This document shows positions 50,569 through 59,260 of a stretch of 64,000 nucleotides of DNA, in pieces. Made by a program: the position numbers and the translations under genes. The notes under the pieces are model-generated. The model ran no database searches. It was given only the letters and a program-made list of their open reading frames with translations, and had not been told where the DNA came from. The stretch covers positions 62,001 through 126,000 of the forward strand of contig NZ_JALIRP010000013.1 in assembly GCF_022898935.1 (NCBI RefSeq). Reading direction: 5' to 3'. Each line of letters begins with the position of its first letter. Position 1 is the stretch's first letter. The stretch is from Paenibacillus mangrovi (GTDB lineage Bacteria; Bacillota; Bacilli; Paenibacillales; Paenibacillaceae).

Positions 50569-53500
50569 ATGAAGGATATCATGATTCGCAGGGACTGGGA
50601 TAACCTCAGCGTACTGGAAAGAAACCGCTCGAAGAGCAGGGCCTATTTCATTCCATTCGCGGACCGGGATGGCGCTTTAAGCTACGAAAGGGGAAGCTCA
50701 CCTTGGTTTAAATCGCTGAACGGGATTTGGAAATTTCAATTTGCCGAGGGGCCGGAGCTGGCTTCGGAGGATTTTTATGAGGAAGAATTCGACGCCTCTA
50801 GCTGGGATGACATCCGCGTACCTGGACACTGGCAGCTGCAGGGCTATGGGCATCCGCACTATACGGATCTCTATTACCCGTTTCCGGTAGATCCGCCGCA
50901 TGTGCCGAATGATAATCCGACGGGGAGCTATGTGAGAGAATTCGAGCTGCCGCCTCATTGGGACGGAAAAGTCGTATCCATCAAGTTCGACGGCGTGGAC
51001 AGCGCCTTTCACGTTTGGCTGAACGGTTCGTTTATCGGGTACAGCCAGGGAAGCCGCCTGACATCTGAGTTTGATCTGACTCCATATCTGCGATCCGGCG
51101 TGAACCGTCTGGCCGTCCGGGCATATCAATGGTCCGATGGCAGCTATCTTGAGGATCAAGATATGTGGTGGATGAGCGGCATTTTCCGGGATGTGTATTT
51201 GGTCGCTGAACCTGCCGCCGTCCGCATCACCGACTTCAGGGTCGTGACGGAGCTGGATGGCGATTACACGAATGCGGTGCTGTCGGTTCGCATGGATATT
51301 CAAGGCGAGAATGCTCAGGGAAAAGTGCAGCTTCAACTGCTCAACCGGGCAGGGGCAGAGGTTCTGACTGCAGAGAAAGCTTTGTCCGGTCTATCCATGG
51401 CGGAATTTAACCTGCCAGTGGCAAAGCCTGTTTTGTGGAATGCCGAAGCTCCGTATTTATATCATCTGGTCCTGACCGTAGTGGATTCGAAGGATCAGAT
51501 TACGGAAACGATCGCCCAGCGCGTAGGCTTCCGCCGGGTGGAAGTGAAGGACGGCCAGTTCCTGGTGAATGGCAAGGCCATCCTGCTCAAAGGCGTCAAC
51601 CGGCATGATCATCATCCGGATACAGGCCGGACAGTAACGCTGTCGACGATGCTTCAAGATATTAAGATGATGAAACAGCATAATATTAACGCCGTACGTA
51701 CGGCGCATTATCCGAATGATCCGCGGTTCTATGATCTCTGTGACGAATACGGTTTGTATGTGATGGAAGAAACGGATCTGGAGACGCATGGCTTTGAGCC
51801 GCTTGGCAATATTTCGCGCCTCAGTGACGATCCGGCTTGGAAGGATGCCTATGTGGACCGGATCAGCCGTATGGTCGAACGTGACAAGAACCACCCGTCG
51901 GTTATTTTCTGGTCGCTTGGCAATGAGTCGGGCTTCGGCTGCAACTTCCGGGCCATGTCCGAATGGTGTCATGAACATGATTCGACCCGTCTGGTTCACT
52001 ACGAAGAAGACCGGGAAGCGGAAGTATGTGATGTCGTAAGCACGATGTATTCTTCCGTGGAGAAAATGGAAGGCTTCGGCCAAATGACGGATCATCCGAA
52101 GCCGCATATCCTGTGCGAATTTGCGCATGCGATGGGTAATGGGCCGGGAGGCCTGCGCCCGTACTTCGACACCTTTGATGCCTATCGGCGCCTGCAGGGT
52201 GGCTTTGTCTGGGAATGGATCGACCATGGCCTCAGCCGGAAGACGGCGGACGGCAAGGACGATTATGCCTATGGCGGAGATTACGGTGATGTGCCGAATA
52301 ACAGCAATTTCGTCATTGATGGACTGGTTCAGCCGGACCGTACGCCATCGCCGGGACTGATTGAATACAAGAAGATTATCGAACCTGTGCGGGTCGAAAT
52401 GATAGATATAGGCAAGATCCGCATTACGAACCGGTATGACTTTGTGGCACTCGATCATCTGCAGGCGCATTATAGCGTAACGTTAGATGGCCGCGCGGTA
52501 GACAGCGGCGTGCTTGCGCTGCCGCATATTGGTCCTGGAGAAAGCCGTGAGGTGACGGTTCCACTGCGAACCGGCCAGCCTCAGATCCGTGTGGAATCTG
52601 ACACGGAGCTCTGGCTGAATGTCGGTTTTACGCTGGCGGCCGACAGTGATTGGGCGCCGCCAGGTCACGAGGTGGCCTGGGCACAGTTCGAACTCCCTGC
52701 CGATGTATATGCCGTGTCCGGCACCCCGTCTCTGCCGCTTGTAAAGCATACGCTATCGGTAACTGAGGAAGGACGGAATCTCGTTCTCAAGAATGACCTG
52801 TTCCGTATGTCCTTTGACCGCCTGCGTCCGGGAATCGCTTCGCTTCACATCGGCGGCAAGGAACTGATCCAGCGCGGACCCCGCCTGAATTTCTGGCGTG
52901 CGCCGATCGATAATGACATGTATGTGCTTCCGGATTGGCGTAAGGCCCATCTCGACAGGCTGACGGAACGTGTAGATAGCTTCAGCTGGGAGCAACTTCA
53001 GGATGCAGCGGTGCGGGTGACGTGGATTTCGCGCATTGCGCCTCCTGTCCATGACTGGAGTTTCCGCTGCGAAGTTTCCTATACGGTTACCGCAAGCGGG
53101 CTGATTATGATGGATGTGAACGGGAAGCCGGAAGGAACGCCGCCGGCTATGCTGCCGAAGATCGGCTTGCAGCTCGAAATTCCCGGCGATATGAATCATG
53201 TACAGTGGTACGGCCGGGGACCGGGCGAGAGCTATTCGGACAGCAAAGAGGCGGGACGCTTCGGGGTATATCGGAGCACGGTCGACGGCTTGTTTACTCC
53301 TTATATTTATCCGCAGGAAAACGGGAACCGGACCGATGTCAGATGGATATCCATCGTGGACGGGGCCGGAATCGGACTGCTTGCGGCAGGGGCTCCAGTG
53401 CTTGAGTTCAGTGCAAGACGCTATACGGATGGCGATTTGGAACAGGCGCAGCATATGGGCGACCTTACGCCGCGTGAGTTTATCACGCTGAATTTGGATT

Positions 53501-53694
53501 ACCGGCAGAACGGACTGGGCAGCAACAGCTGTGGACCTGCACAATCACCGGAGCATGCCATCAAGCCGGAGCCGTTCCGGTTCCGTATTCTGCTCCAGGC
53601 GTATCTGGCAGAGGATGGCTCGCCTGAGCGGCTGAGCCGGCGTATGGCAGCAGAAGCCAAACAACATGAATCGGAGGAGGAGAACCATGCTTAA
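50569..53694 (+). CDS. lacZ: Beta-galactosidase, glycoside hydrolase family 2 (LacZ type)
   Basis: A 1041-residue cytosolic enzyme of normal LacZ length with the five-domain layout: sugar-binding domain (about 40-215, with V-P-G-H-W-Q), immunoglobulin-like domain, TIM barrel with acid/base Glu453 (S-L-G-N-E-S-G) and nucleophile Glu517 (I-L-C-E-F-A-H-A-M-G-N), and the C-terminal beta-gal small-chain domain (W-Y-G-R-G-P-G-E-S-Y). It should hydrolyse beta-galactosides such as lactose imported by the preceding ABC system. The ATG at 50569 follows AAAGGAAGGG; an upstream in-frame extension overlaps the permease gene and is not used. It overlaps the SDR gene by 8 bp. Confidence 0.95.
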   Translation: MKDIMIRRDWDNLSVLERNRSKSRAYFIPFADRDGALSYERGSSPWFKSLNGIWKFQFAEGPELASEDFYEEEFDASSWDDIRVPGHWQLQGYGHPHYTDLYYPFPVDPPHVPNDNPTGSYVREFELPPHWDGKVVSIKFDGVDSAFHVWLNGSFIGYSQGSRLTSEFDLTPYLRSGVNRLAVRAYQWSDGSYLEDQDMWWMSGIFRDVYLVAEPAAVRITDFRVVTELDGDYTNAVLSVRMDIQGENAQGKVQLQLLNRAGAEVLTAEKALSGLSMAEFNLPVAKPVLWNAEAPYLYHLVLTVVDSKDQITETIAQRVGFRRVEVKDGQFLVNGKAILLKGVNRHDHHPDTGRTVTLSTMLQDIKMMKQHNINAVRTAHYPNDPRFYDLCDEYGLYVMEETDLETHGFEPLGNISRLSDDPAWKDAYVDRISRMVERDKNHPSVIFWSLGNESGFGCNFRAMSEWCHEHDSTRLVHYEEDREAEVCDVVSTMYSSVEKMEGFGQMTDHPKPHILCEFAHAMGNGPGGLRPYFDTFDAYRRLQGGFVWEWIDHGLSRKTADGKDDYAYGGDYGDVPNNSNFVIDGLVQPDRTPSPGLIEYKKIIEPVRVEMIDIGKIRITNRYDFVALDHLQAHYSVTLDGRAVDSGVLALPHIGPGESREVTVPLRTGQPQIRVESDTELWLNVGFTLAADSDWAPPGHEVAWAQFELPADVYAVSGTPSLPLVKHTLSVTEEGRNLVLKNDLFRMSFDRLRPGIASLHIGGKELIQRGPRLNFWRAPIDNDMYVLPDWRKAHLDRLTERVDSFSWEQLQDAAVRVTWISRIAPPVHDWSFRCEVSYTVTASGLIMMDVNGKPEGTPPAMLPKIGLQLEIPGDMNHVQWYGRGPGESYSDSKEAGRFGVYRSTVDGLFTPYIYPQENGNRTDVRWISIVDGAGIGLLAAGAPVLEFSARRYTDGDLEQAQHMGDLTPREFITLNLDYRQNGLGSNSCGPAQSPEHAIKPEPFRFRILLQAYLAEDGSPERLSRRMAAEAKQHESEEENHA

Positions 53695-54469
53695 TACACA
53701 GGATGTTTTGAACTTATCCGGCAAGGTGGCTGTCGTTACAGGCGGGGCTTCAGGGATTGGTCTGGCCACTGCTGAGCTGCTGGCGGCTTTCGGAGCGCAT
53801 GCGGTGCTGATCGATATTAACGAGACTGCAGGAGAGGAAGCGGCTGCGGGAATCCGCGGCAAAGGGGGAGCTGCCAGCTTCTACCGCTGCAATGTCACCT
53901 CGGCTGTGGACTGCGAGCGCGTAGCTTCGGAGATTGGATCAACTCTTGGAGGGATCCACATCCTGTTCAATAATGCAGGCGTGATCCGTCGCAGAACCGT
54001 GACCGAGCTAGAAGAAAAGGATTGGGATCTGGTGCTGGACGTTTCGCTTAAAGGCGTCTACCTTCTCTCCAAATATGTCATTCCGATTATGGAGAAAAGT
54101 GGAGGAGGCAGCATCATTAACACTGGCTCCGGCTGGGGCCTCAAGGGCGGAGACCGCGCTGCCGCTTACTGTGCGGCCAAAGCCGGCGTCGTCAATCTGA
54201 CAAAAGCGATGGCTATCGATCATGGCCCGGCCAACATCCGTGTCAACTGCGTATCTCCAGGCGATACGGATACACCGCTTCTGCGGGACGAAGCCAAGCA
54301 GCTGCAGCAGGACGAGGCTGCATTTCTGGTAGCCTCAGCGGGCGGGCGTCCGCTGGAGAGACTCGGCACGCCGCGCGATATCGCGAATGCCGTATTGTTC
54401 CTCGCCAGCGATCTTTCTTCCTGGGTCACCGGCAGTGTGCTTGTCGTTGACGGGGGCGGCATTGCTTAA
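53687..54469 (+). CDS. Short-chain dehydrogenase/reductase
   Basis: A 260-residue classical SDR: cofactor loop T-G-G-A-S-G-I-G (about 19-26), N-N-A-G motif, catalytic Ser148 (G-S-G), Tyr161 and Lys165 (Y-C-A-A-K), and the C-terminal V-V-D-G-G-G. An acidic residue after the second strand (V-L-I-D-I-N) favours NAD(H). It would oxidise or reduce a polyol or sugar derivative. Its start lies within the 3' end of lacZ behind GGAGGAG, so it is coupled to the beta-galactosidase and precedes the GcvPA-like gene by 47 bp. Confidence 0.9.
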   Translation: MLNTQDVLNLSGKVAVVTGGASGIGLATAELLAAFGAHAVLIDINETAGEEAAAGIRGKGGAASFYRCNVTSAVDCERVASEIGSTLGGIHILFNNAGVIRRRTVTELEEKDWDLVLDVSLKGVYLLSKYVIPIMEKSGGGSIINTGSGWGLKGGDRAAAYCAAKAGVVNLTKAMAIDHGPANIRVNCVSPGDTDTPLLRDEAKQLQQDEAAFLVASAGGRPLERLGTPRDIANAVLFLASDLSSWVTGSVLVVDGGGIA

Positions 54470-54516
54470 AACGGATATATTTTGCATCTATATCAACACG
54501 AACGGAGGCGCTTAAT

Positions 54517-55917
54517 TTGGCTGAGAACAGAACTTATTCCCATCCTTATATCCCGAATACCGTTCCGGAAGTCCGGGACGCCATGCTGAAGGAAATCGGC
54601 CTGACATCCATGGATCAGCTCCATGACGCCATTCCGGATAGCCTGAAGTTGGACCGGAGGATGAATCTTCCGCCGGCGATGAATGAATACGAGCTGCGCC
54701 GCCATATCGATAGCTTGCTGGCTAAGAACAAGCACGGTGCGGACTACTTGAATTTCCTCGGAGCCGGCTGCTGGCAGCATTTTATTCCTGCCGTGTGCGA
54801 CGAGATCAATCAGCGTTCCGAATTCGTGACCGCCTATGCGGGGGAGCCTTATGAAGACCATGGACGTTTCCAGGCCTTGTTCGAATACCAAAGCTTGCTG
54901 GCTGAGCTGGTGGACATGGATGTCGTAAATGTTCCGACCTTTGACTGGGCCCAGGCGGCCTCCACCGCCATCCGGATGGCAGGCCGCATTACAGGGCGCA
55001 AGACGGCGCTTCTGCCGCGATCCGTTGATCCGGATAAGGCAGCGATAATTAGCAATTACTGTACGCCAGTTATGGATATTCAATTTATCGAGATCGATCA
55101 GGTAACCGGACGTATGGATCTTGATGACCTGCGCAGCAAGCTGAGCGACGATGTTGCCGCTGTGTATTTCGAGAATCCAGGATATCTCGGAATCATCGAG
55201 GACCAGGGAGCCGAGATATCCGGGCTCGCCCATGGCGTGAATGCGGTATCCATCGTGGGAGTCGATCCGATATCCCTTGGGGTATTGGAGCCGCCAGGAC
55301 GCTACGGCGCGGATATCATCTGCGGCGATTTGCAGCCGCTTGGCATGCACATGAACTATGGCGGCGGTCAGGCTGGATTCATCGCTACGCGCGATGAGGA
55401 GAAGTACGTGATGGAATACCCTTCTCGGCTGTTCGGCATCGTGCCGACAGAGGTGGAAGGGGAATACGGCTTCGGGGATGTCGCTTATGAGCGCACTTCG
55501 TTCGCCCTGCGGGAGAAGGGCAAGGAATCCGTGGGCACCCAGACTGCATTATGGGGGATCACGGCAGGCGTATATCTGTCGCTGCTCGGACCTGCCGGAA
55601 TGCAGGAGGTTGGCAGCACCATTATCCAGAAATCGCATTATGCCGTCAAAAAGCTGTCGGACATACCGGGTGTTTCTCTTCGCTTCGAGGGCGCCTTTTT
55701 CAAGGAATTCGTCGTTGACTTTAATGATACCGGACTATCGGTTGCCGAGATTAACCGCCGTTTGATGGAGGAAGGGATTTTCGGCGGAAAAGATTTGTCC
55801 GCAGGTTACCCGGAATGGGGACAGTGCGCGCTGTACTGCGTGACGGAAATTCATACGCAGTCCGACCTGGACCGCTTAGTGGCAGCGCTCCGCTCGATTG
55901 CCTGCACATCACTCTAA
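54517..55917 (+). CDS. GcvPA-like protein (glycine dehydrogenase subunit 1 family, diverged)
   Basis: A 466-residue PLP-fold protein whose overall sequence follows GcvPA, the first half of split glycine decarboxylase: R/H-P-Y-I-P-N-T at the start, F-L-G-A-G, I-P-A-V-C-D, G-V-D-P-I-S-L-G, and G-A-F-F-K-E-F-V-V near the end. It differs at positions I expect to be conserved; the usual Y-Q-P-E-x-S-Q-G-x-L-Q segment reads G-E-P-Y-E-D-H-G-R-F-Q here. It lies in a beta-galactosidase operon, not next to gcvT or gcvH. It may be a functional GcvP copy or a diverged enzyme with a different substrate. TTG start behind GGAGGCG. Confidence 0.75.
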   Translation: MAENRTYSHPYIPNTVPEVRDAMLKEIGLTSMDQLHDAIPDSLKLDRRMNLPPAMNEYELRRHIDSLLAKNKHGADYLNFLGAGCWQHFIPAVCDEINQRSEFVTAYAGEPYEDHGRFQALFEYQSLLAELVDMDVVNVPTFDWAQAASTAIRMAGRITGRKTALLPRSVDPDKAAIISNYCTPVMDIQFIEIDQVTGRMDLDDLRSKLSDDVAAVYFENPGYLGIIEDQGAEISGLAHGVNAVSIVGVDPISLGVLEPPGRYGADIICGDLQPLGMHMNYGGGQAGFIATRDEEKYVMEYPSRLFGIVPTEVEGEYGFGDVAYERTSFALREKGKESVGTQTALWGITAGVYLSLLGPAGMQEVGSTIIQKSHYAVKKLSDIPGVSLRFEGAFFKEFVVDFNDTGLSVAEINRRLMEEGIFGGKDLSAGYPEWGQCALYCVTEIHTQSDLDRLVAALRSIACTSL

Positions 55918-55946
55918 CAGATCATAAAGAGGAGGACGAAGACGCC

Positions 55947-57524
55947 ATGAAACGGATTATCAGAGACCGTAAGGTCCGCCAGTTTCACCAAGCCAAATGG
56001 GATGAGCCGGTTATTTTTGAGCTTCACCGCTCTGGTGAGCGGGGCGTAATCCCGCCGGGAACCGAAGCTGCTGTAGCGACTGAAGTCGGATGCGCGGAAG
56101 ACCGGATTCCTGCATCCATGCGGCGCAGCACTGCTCCCGCGCTACCGGAGATCGGTCAGGCCAAGGTGCTCCGGCACTACCTTAGACTATCCCAGGAAAC
56201 GCTCGGATCAGATTTGAATGTTGAAATCGGGCAAGGAACCTGTACGATGAAATACATTCCTCGGATCAACGAGATGCTCATCCGCAATCCGCGCATGACC
56301 GAGCTGCATCCGTTTCAGGATGTCGATTCCGTGCAAGGCATGCTGCAAATCTTCTATAATCTCGATTTGGCGATGCGCGAAATTTCGGGCATGGATGCAT
56401 TCTCGTTCCAGCCAAGCAGCGGAACTCAGGCACTGCTCGCCATGGCTTCGATTGTCCGTGCTTACCATGATGCGCGCGGCGAAGGCGGTCAGCGTGACGA
56501 GATCATCACGACCATCTTCTCGCATCCGTCCCAGGCGGCAACCGCTGCGGTGAAGGGCTATAAGATCATCACGCTGCATCCGGATGAAGACGGGTTCCCG
56601 GATCTTGAGAAGCTGAAGAATGCCGTTTCCGAACGGACAGCAGGCTTTGTCGTAGCCAATCCGGAAGACACGGGCATCTACAATCACCGGATTCGGGAAT
56701 TTACGGACGTGGTGCATGCTGCAGGCGGAATTTGCTATTATGACCAGGCCAATGCCAACGGTCTACTCGGCATTACCCGGGCGAAGGAAGCGGGCTTTGA
56801 CATGTGCTTCTTTAATCTTCACAAGACTTTCGCAGCGCCTCATATGTGCGGCGGTCCGGCTACGGGCGCTCTAGGGGTAACGGAGGAGCTGAAGCCGTTC
56901 CTGCCGGGACCGCTGGTGGATCTTGACGCGAACGGACGTTATGTACTGAAGGAGCAGGGCGCAAGCAGCATCGGTAAAGTACGCAGCTTCCACGGCGTGG
57001 CTCAAACCGTGCTCCGCGCCTATGCCTGGATTATGAGCCTCGGTGCGGAAGGGCTGAAGGATGTGGCCCAAATAGCCGTACTGAACAATAACTATCTGTA
57101 TCATAAAATCCTGCAAATCCGCGGTGCAAGCGCTCCGTATATTAAAGGCCGCCGGCTCGAACAGGTACGCTACAGCTGGAAGCAGCTTTCGGACGAAACG
57201 GGAGTCACTACGGAGGATATCACACGTCGGATGTGCGATTTCGGGCTGCATTATTGGACCTCGCATCACCCATATATTGTGCCGCAGCCATTTACGCTGG
57301 AGCCGACCGAATCCTACTCGAAAGAGGATTTGGACGAATATATCCAGGCGCTTGAGCACATCTCGAACGAAGCTTATACGCAGCCGGAGATCGTCAAGTC
57401 CGCTCCGCACAGCAGCACCGTACACCGCAATGACGAATCGTCGCTCGACGATCCGAAGCAGTGGTGCATTACTTGGCGGGCGTATCTGAAGAAAACTGAG
57501 CCAAAGCTGCAGGAGCAGAAGTAA
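55947..57524 (+). CDS. GcvPB-like protein (glycine dehydrogenase subunit 2 family, diverged)
   Basis: A 525-residue PLP-dependent protein resembling GcvPB: Q-G-T-C-T-M-K-Y-x-P-R-I-N near residue 95, E-L-H-P-F-Q-D, the PLP lysine Lys293 in N-L-H-K-T-F, and G-G-P-A-T-G-A-L-G-V. The canonical S-A-H-G-T-N-P-A-S substrate loop reads F-S-H-P-S-Q-A-A-T here, and the H-K-T-F-x-x-P-H-G-G-G-G stretch is altered to P-H-M-C-G-G, so the substrate pocket differs from standard GcvPB. Start ATG at 55947 follows AGAGGAGGAC, 29 bp after the partner gene. The two subunits should form a heterotetramer; glycine as substrate is not certain. Confidence 0.75.
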   Translation: MKRIIRDRKVRQFHQAKWDEPVIFELHRSGERGVIPPGTEAAVATEVGCAEDRIPASMRRSTAPALPEIGQAKVLRHYLRLSQETLGSDLNVEIGQGTCTMKYIPRINEMLIRNPRMTELHPFQDVDSVQGMLQIFYNLDLAMREISGMDAFSFQPSSGTQALLAMASIVRAYHDARGEGGQRDEIITTIFSHPSQAATAAVKGYKIITLHPDEDGFPDLEKLKNAVSERTAGFVVANPEDTGIYNHRIREFTDVVHAAGGICYYDQANANGLLGITRAKEAGFDMCFFNLHKTFAAPHMCGGPATGALGVTEELKPFLPGPLVDLDANGRYVLKEQGASSIGKVRSFHGVAQTVLRAYAWIMSLGAEGLKDVAQIAVLNNNYLYHKILQIRGASAPYIKGRRLEQVRYSWKQLSDETGVTTEDITRRMCDFGLHYWTSHHPYIVPQPFTLEPTESYSKEDLDEYIQALEHISNEAYTQPEIVKSAPHSSTVHRNDESSLDDPKQWCITWRAYLKKTEPKLQEQK

Positions 57525-57567
57525 CACCTAATGCTGCCAGTAATGTAACTAAAGGATATAACCAAAG

Positions 57568-57598
57568 AAAGAGACTCGTTATTCGGGTCTCTTTTTTT
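57568..57598 (+). terminator. Terminator of the beta-galactosidase operon
   Basis: AAAGAGAC pairs with GTCTCTTT around a 10-nt loop, followed by seven T. Confidence 0.9.
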
Positions 57599-58039
57599 AA
57601 TTAATGAGCACTCTGCCACTCTGCATATCTCAATAAATACTTCCTGTATATACTTCTATAGATCTAAGTCATAAGATATAATAAAAGTAACAACTTCTAG
57701 ATTTTACCGCTTTCCGATACTTTAAGATGTACCTCCGGAATAACTGCCGCTGCCTGCGGCCGATCCTCTTTTTCATTATGAAGACACTCTTCCTATCAAA
57801 ATTTCTCTTAGAGAACAGTCACAACCACCACAGTCTCAGACTCTCTTATTCATGGAAAAATCCAATGAATCTCTATTCCAAGCAGATATCACGTTTAACA
57901 TTGCCGGGGATGACTGTCCGTATGGGGCCCTGCGCAATCGAAAATCGTAGCAAAGGCACCAGTCTGCCGTTTTGGTGCTGCGTATTCGTGTCTTCGGGAT
58001 TGTAACCTGATCCTTAATTTGAATAAAGGAGAATCAGCC
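57599..58039. other. 441-bp intergenic region before glgC
   Basis: No credible gene. A perfect TATAAT (57677-57682) is a possible -10 box with a weak -35, and GCACCA/TGGTGC near 57957-57979 can pair. If transcription starts at 57690, glgC has an untranslated leader of about 350 nt, but no known riboswitch is recognised. Confidence 0.45.
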
Positions 58040-59215
58040 ATGAAGAGAAAAGAAGTTGTGGCCATGCTTCTGGCCGGAGGGCAGGGGAAACGCCTCAAGG
58101 GTTTGACGAAAACGCTCGCGAAGCCTGCCGTTTATTTTGGGGGTACATACCGGATTATTGATTTTCCACTGAGCAACTGTTCCAATTCAGGTATCGATAC
58201 GGTTGGTGTCCTGACGCAATATGAGCCGCTCGTACTGCACTCGTATATCGGTGTCGGCAGAGACTGGGACATGGACCGTCGGAGCGGAGGAGTGTATGTG
58301 CTGCCGCCTTATGAGCGGGAGGACGGAACAAGCTGGTACAGGGGAACGGCCGATGCCATCTACCGGAACCTGAAATTCATTGAACAATATGATCCCGAGC
58401 ATGTGCTGATCCTATCAGGCGATCACATATACAAGATGGATTATGACCTGATGCTGAATTACCACAAGGAGAAAAATGCCGACTGCACCTTATCGGTGAT
58501 TGAGGTGACCTTGGAGGAAGCCACGCGTTTTGGGATTCTGAATACAGATGACGATCTTCGGATCTATGAGTTTGAAGAGAAACCGGCCAAGCCGAAGAAC
58601 ACCCTGGCATCCATGGGCGTATATTTATTCAAGTGGGAAATATTGAGGAAATATTTGCTGCAAAATGTGGATGATCCGAACACAAGCCACGACTTTGGCA
58701 AAGATATCATTCCGCTCATGCTGGCAGAAGAAAAGACACTTTATGCTTATCCTTTCCAAGGGTATTGGAAGGACGTGGGCACGGTCAACAGTCTCTGGGA
58801 GGCGAATATGGATCTGTTATCGGAGCATTCCGAGCTGAACCTGAACGATCCCGCATGGCGTATATTTACACGTAATCCCAATCAGCCTGCCGAGTACATC
58901 GCTCCTTGCGCGAAGGTACGGAATTGCATGATCAACGAGGGCTGCTCTGTCTATGGAGAGGTGAACCACTCGGTTCTTTTTTATGGCGTTGAAGTTGGGG
59001 AAGGCAGTGTGATCACCGATTCCGTGATTATGCCGCAGGTAAAGATCGGTCGTAATGTGCGAATCCACCGCGCGATTATTTCAGAGAATGTGGTGATCGA
59101 AGACGGTACGATCATTGGAGAAGACTTGGATCTGGGCAGCGAGATATTATTGATCTCCCATGATGATGAAACATCACCGAAATCTATCTATTCCTATTCC
59201 CGAGTCTCGATTTGA
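58040..59215 (+). CDS. glgC: Glucose-1-phosphate adenylyltransferase
   Basis: A 391-residue ADP-glucose pyrophosphorylase. The nucleotidyl-transferase start L-L-A-G-G-Q-G-K-R-L (about 9-18), K-P-A-V-Y-F-G-G, R-G-T-A-D-A, L-S-G-D-H-I-Y and F-E-E-K-P give the sugar-nucleotide site; the C-terminal left-handed beta helix runs from about 285. It makes ADP-glucose from glucose-1-phosphate and ATP, the committed step of glycogen synthesis. The ATG follows AAAGGAGAA. It is first in a glgC-glgD-glgP cluster. Confidence 0.95.
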   Translation: MKRKEVVAMLLAGGQGKRLKGLTKTLAKPAVYFGGTYRIIDFPLSNCSNSGIDTVGVLTQYEPLVLHSYIGVGRDWDMDRRSGGVYVLPPYEREDGTSWYRGTADAIYRNLKFIEQYDPEHVLILSGDHIYKMDYDLMLNYHKEKNADCTLSVIEVTLEEATRFGILNTDDDLRIYEFEEKPAKPKNTLASMGVYLFKWEILRKYLLQNVDDPNTSHDFGKDIIPLMLAEEKTLYAYPFQGYWKDVGTVNSLWEANMDLLSEHSELNLNDPAWRIFTRNPNQPAEYIAPCAKVRNCMINEGCSVYGEVNHSVLFYGVEVGEGSVITDSVIMPQVKIGRNVRIHRAIISENVVIEDGTIIGEDLDLGSEILLISHDDETSPKSIYSYSRVSI

Positions 59216-59260
59216 GGATCCTATAATTATTCCGAACAAAGAAAAAGGACGGTGCGTTTC

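Noticed and set aside
51457..52470. 337-codon minus-strand frame inside lacZ
   Set aside because: Antisense shadow of a conserved GH2 catalytic region; no recognisable motif.
54470..54516. Glycine riboswitch before the GcvP-like genes
   Set aside because: Only 47 bp separate the SDR stop from the TTG start, too short for a glycine riboswitch, and no such structure is seen.
57727..58005. 92-codon frame before glgC
   Set aside because: No ribosome site, odd composition, and it lies in the probable leader; no homology recognised.
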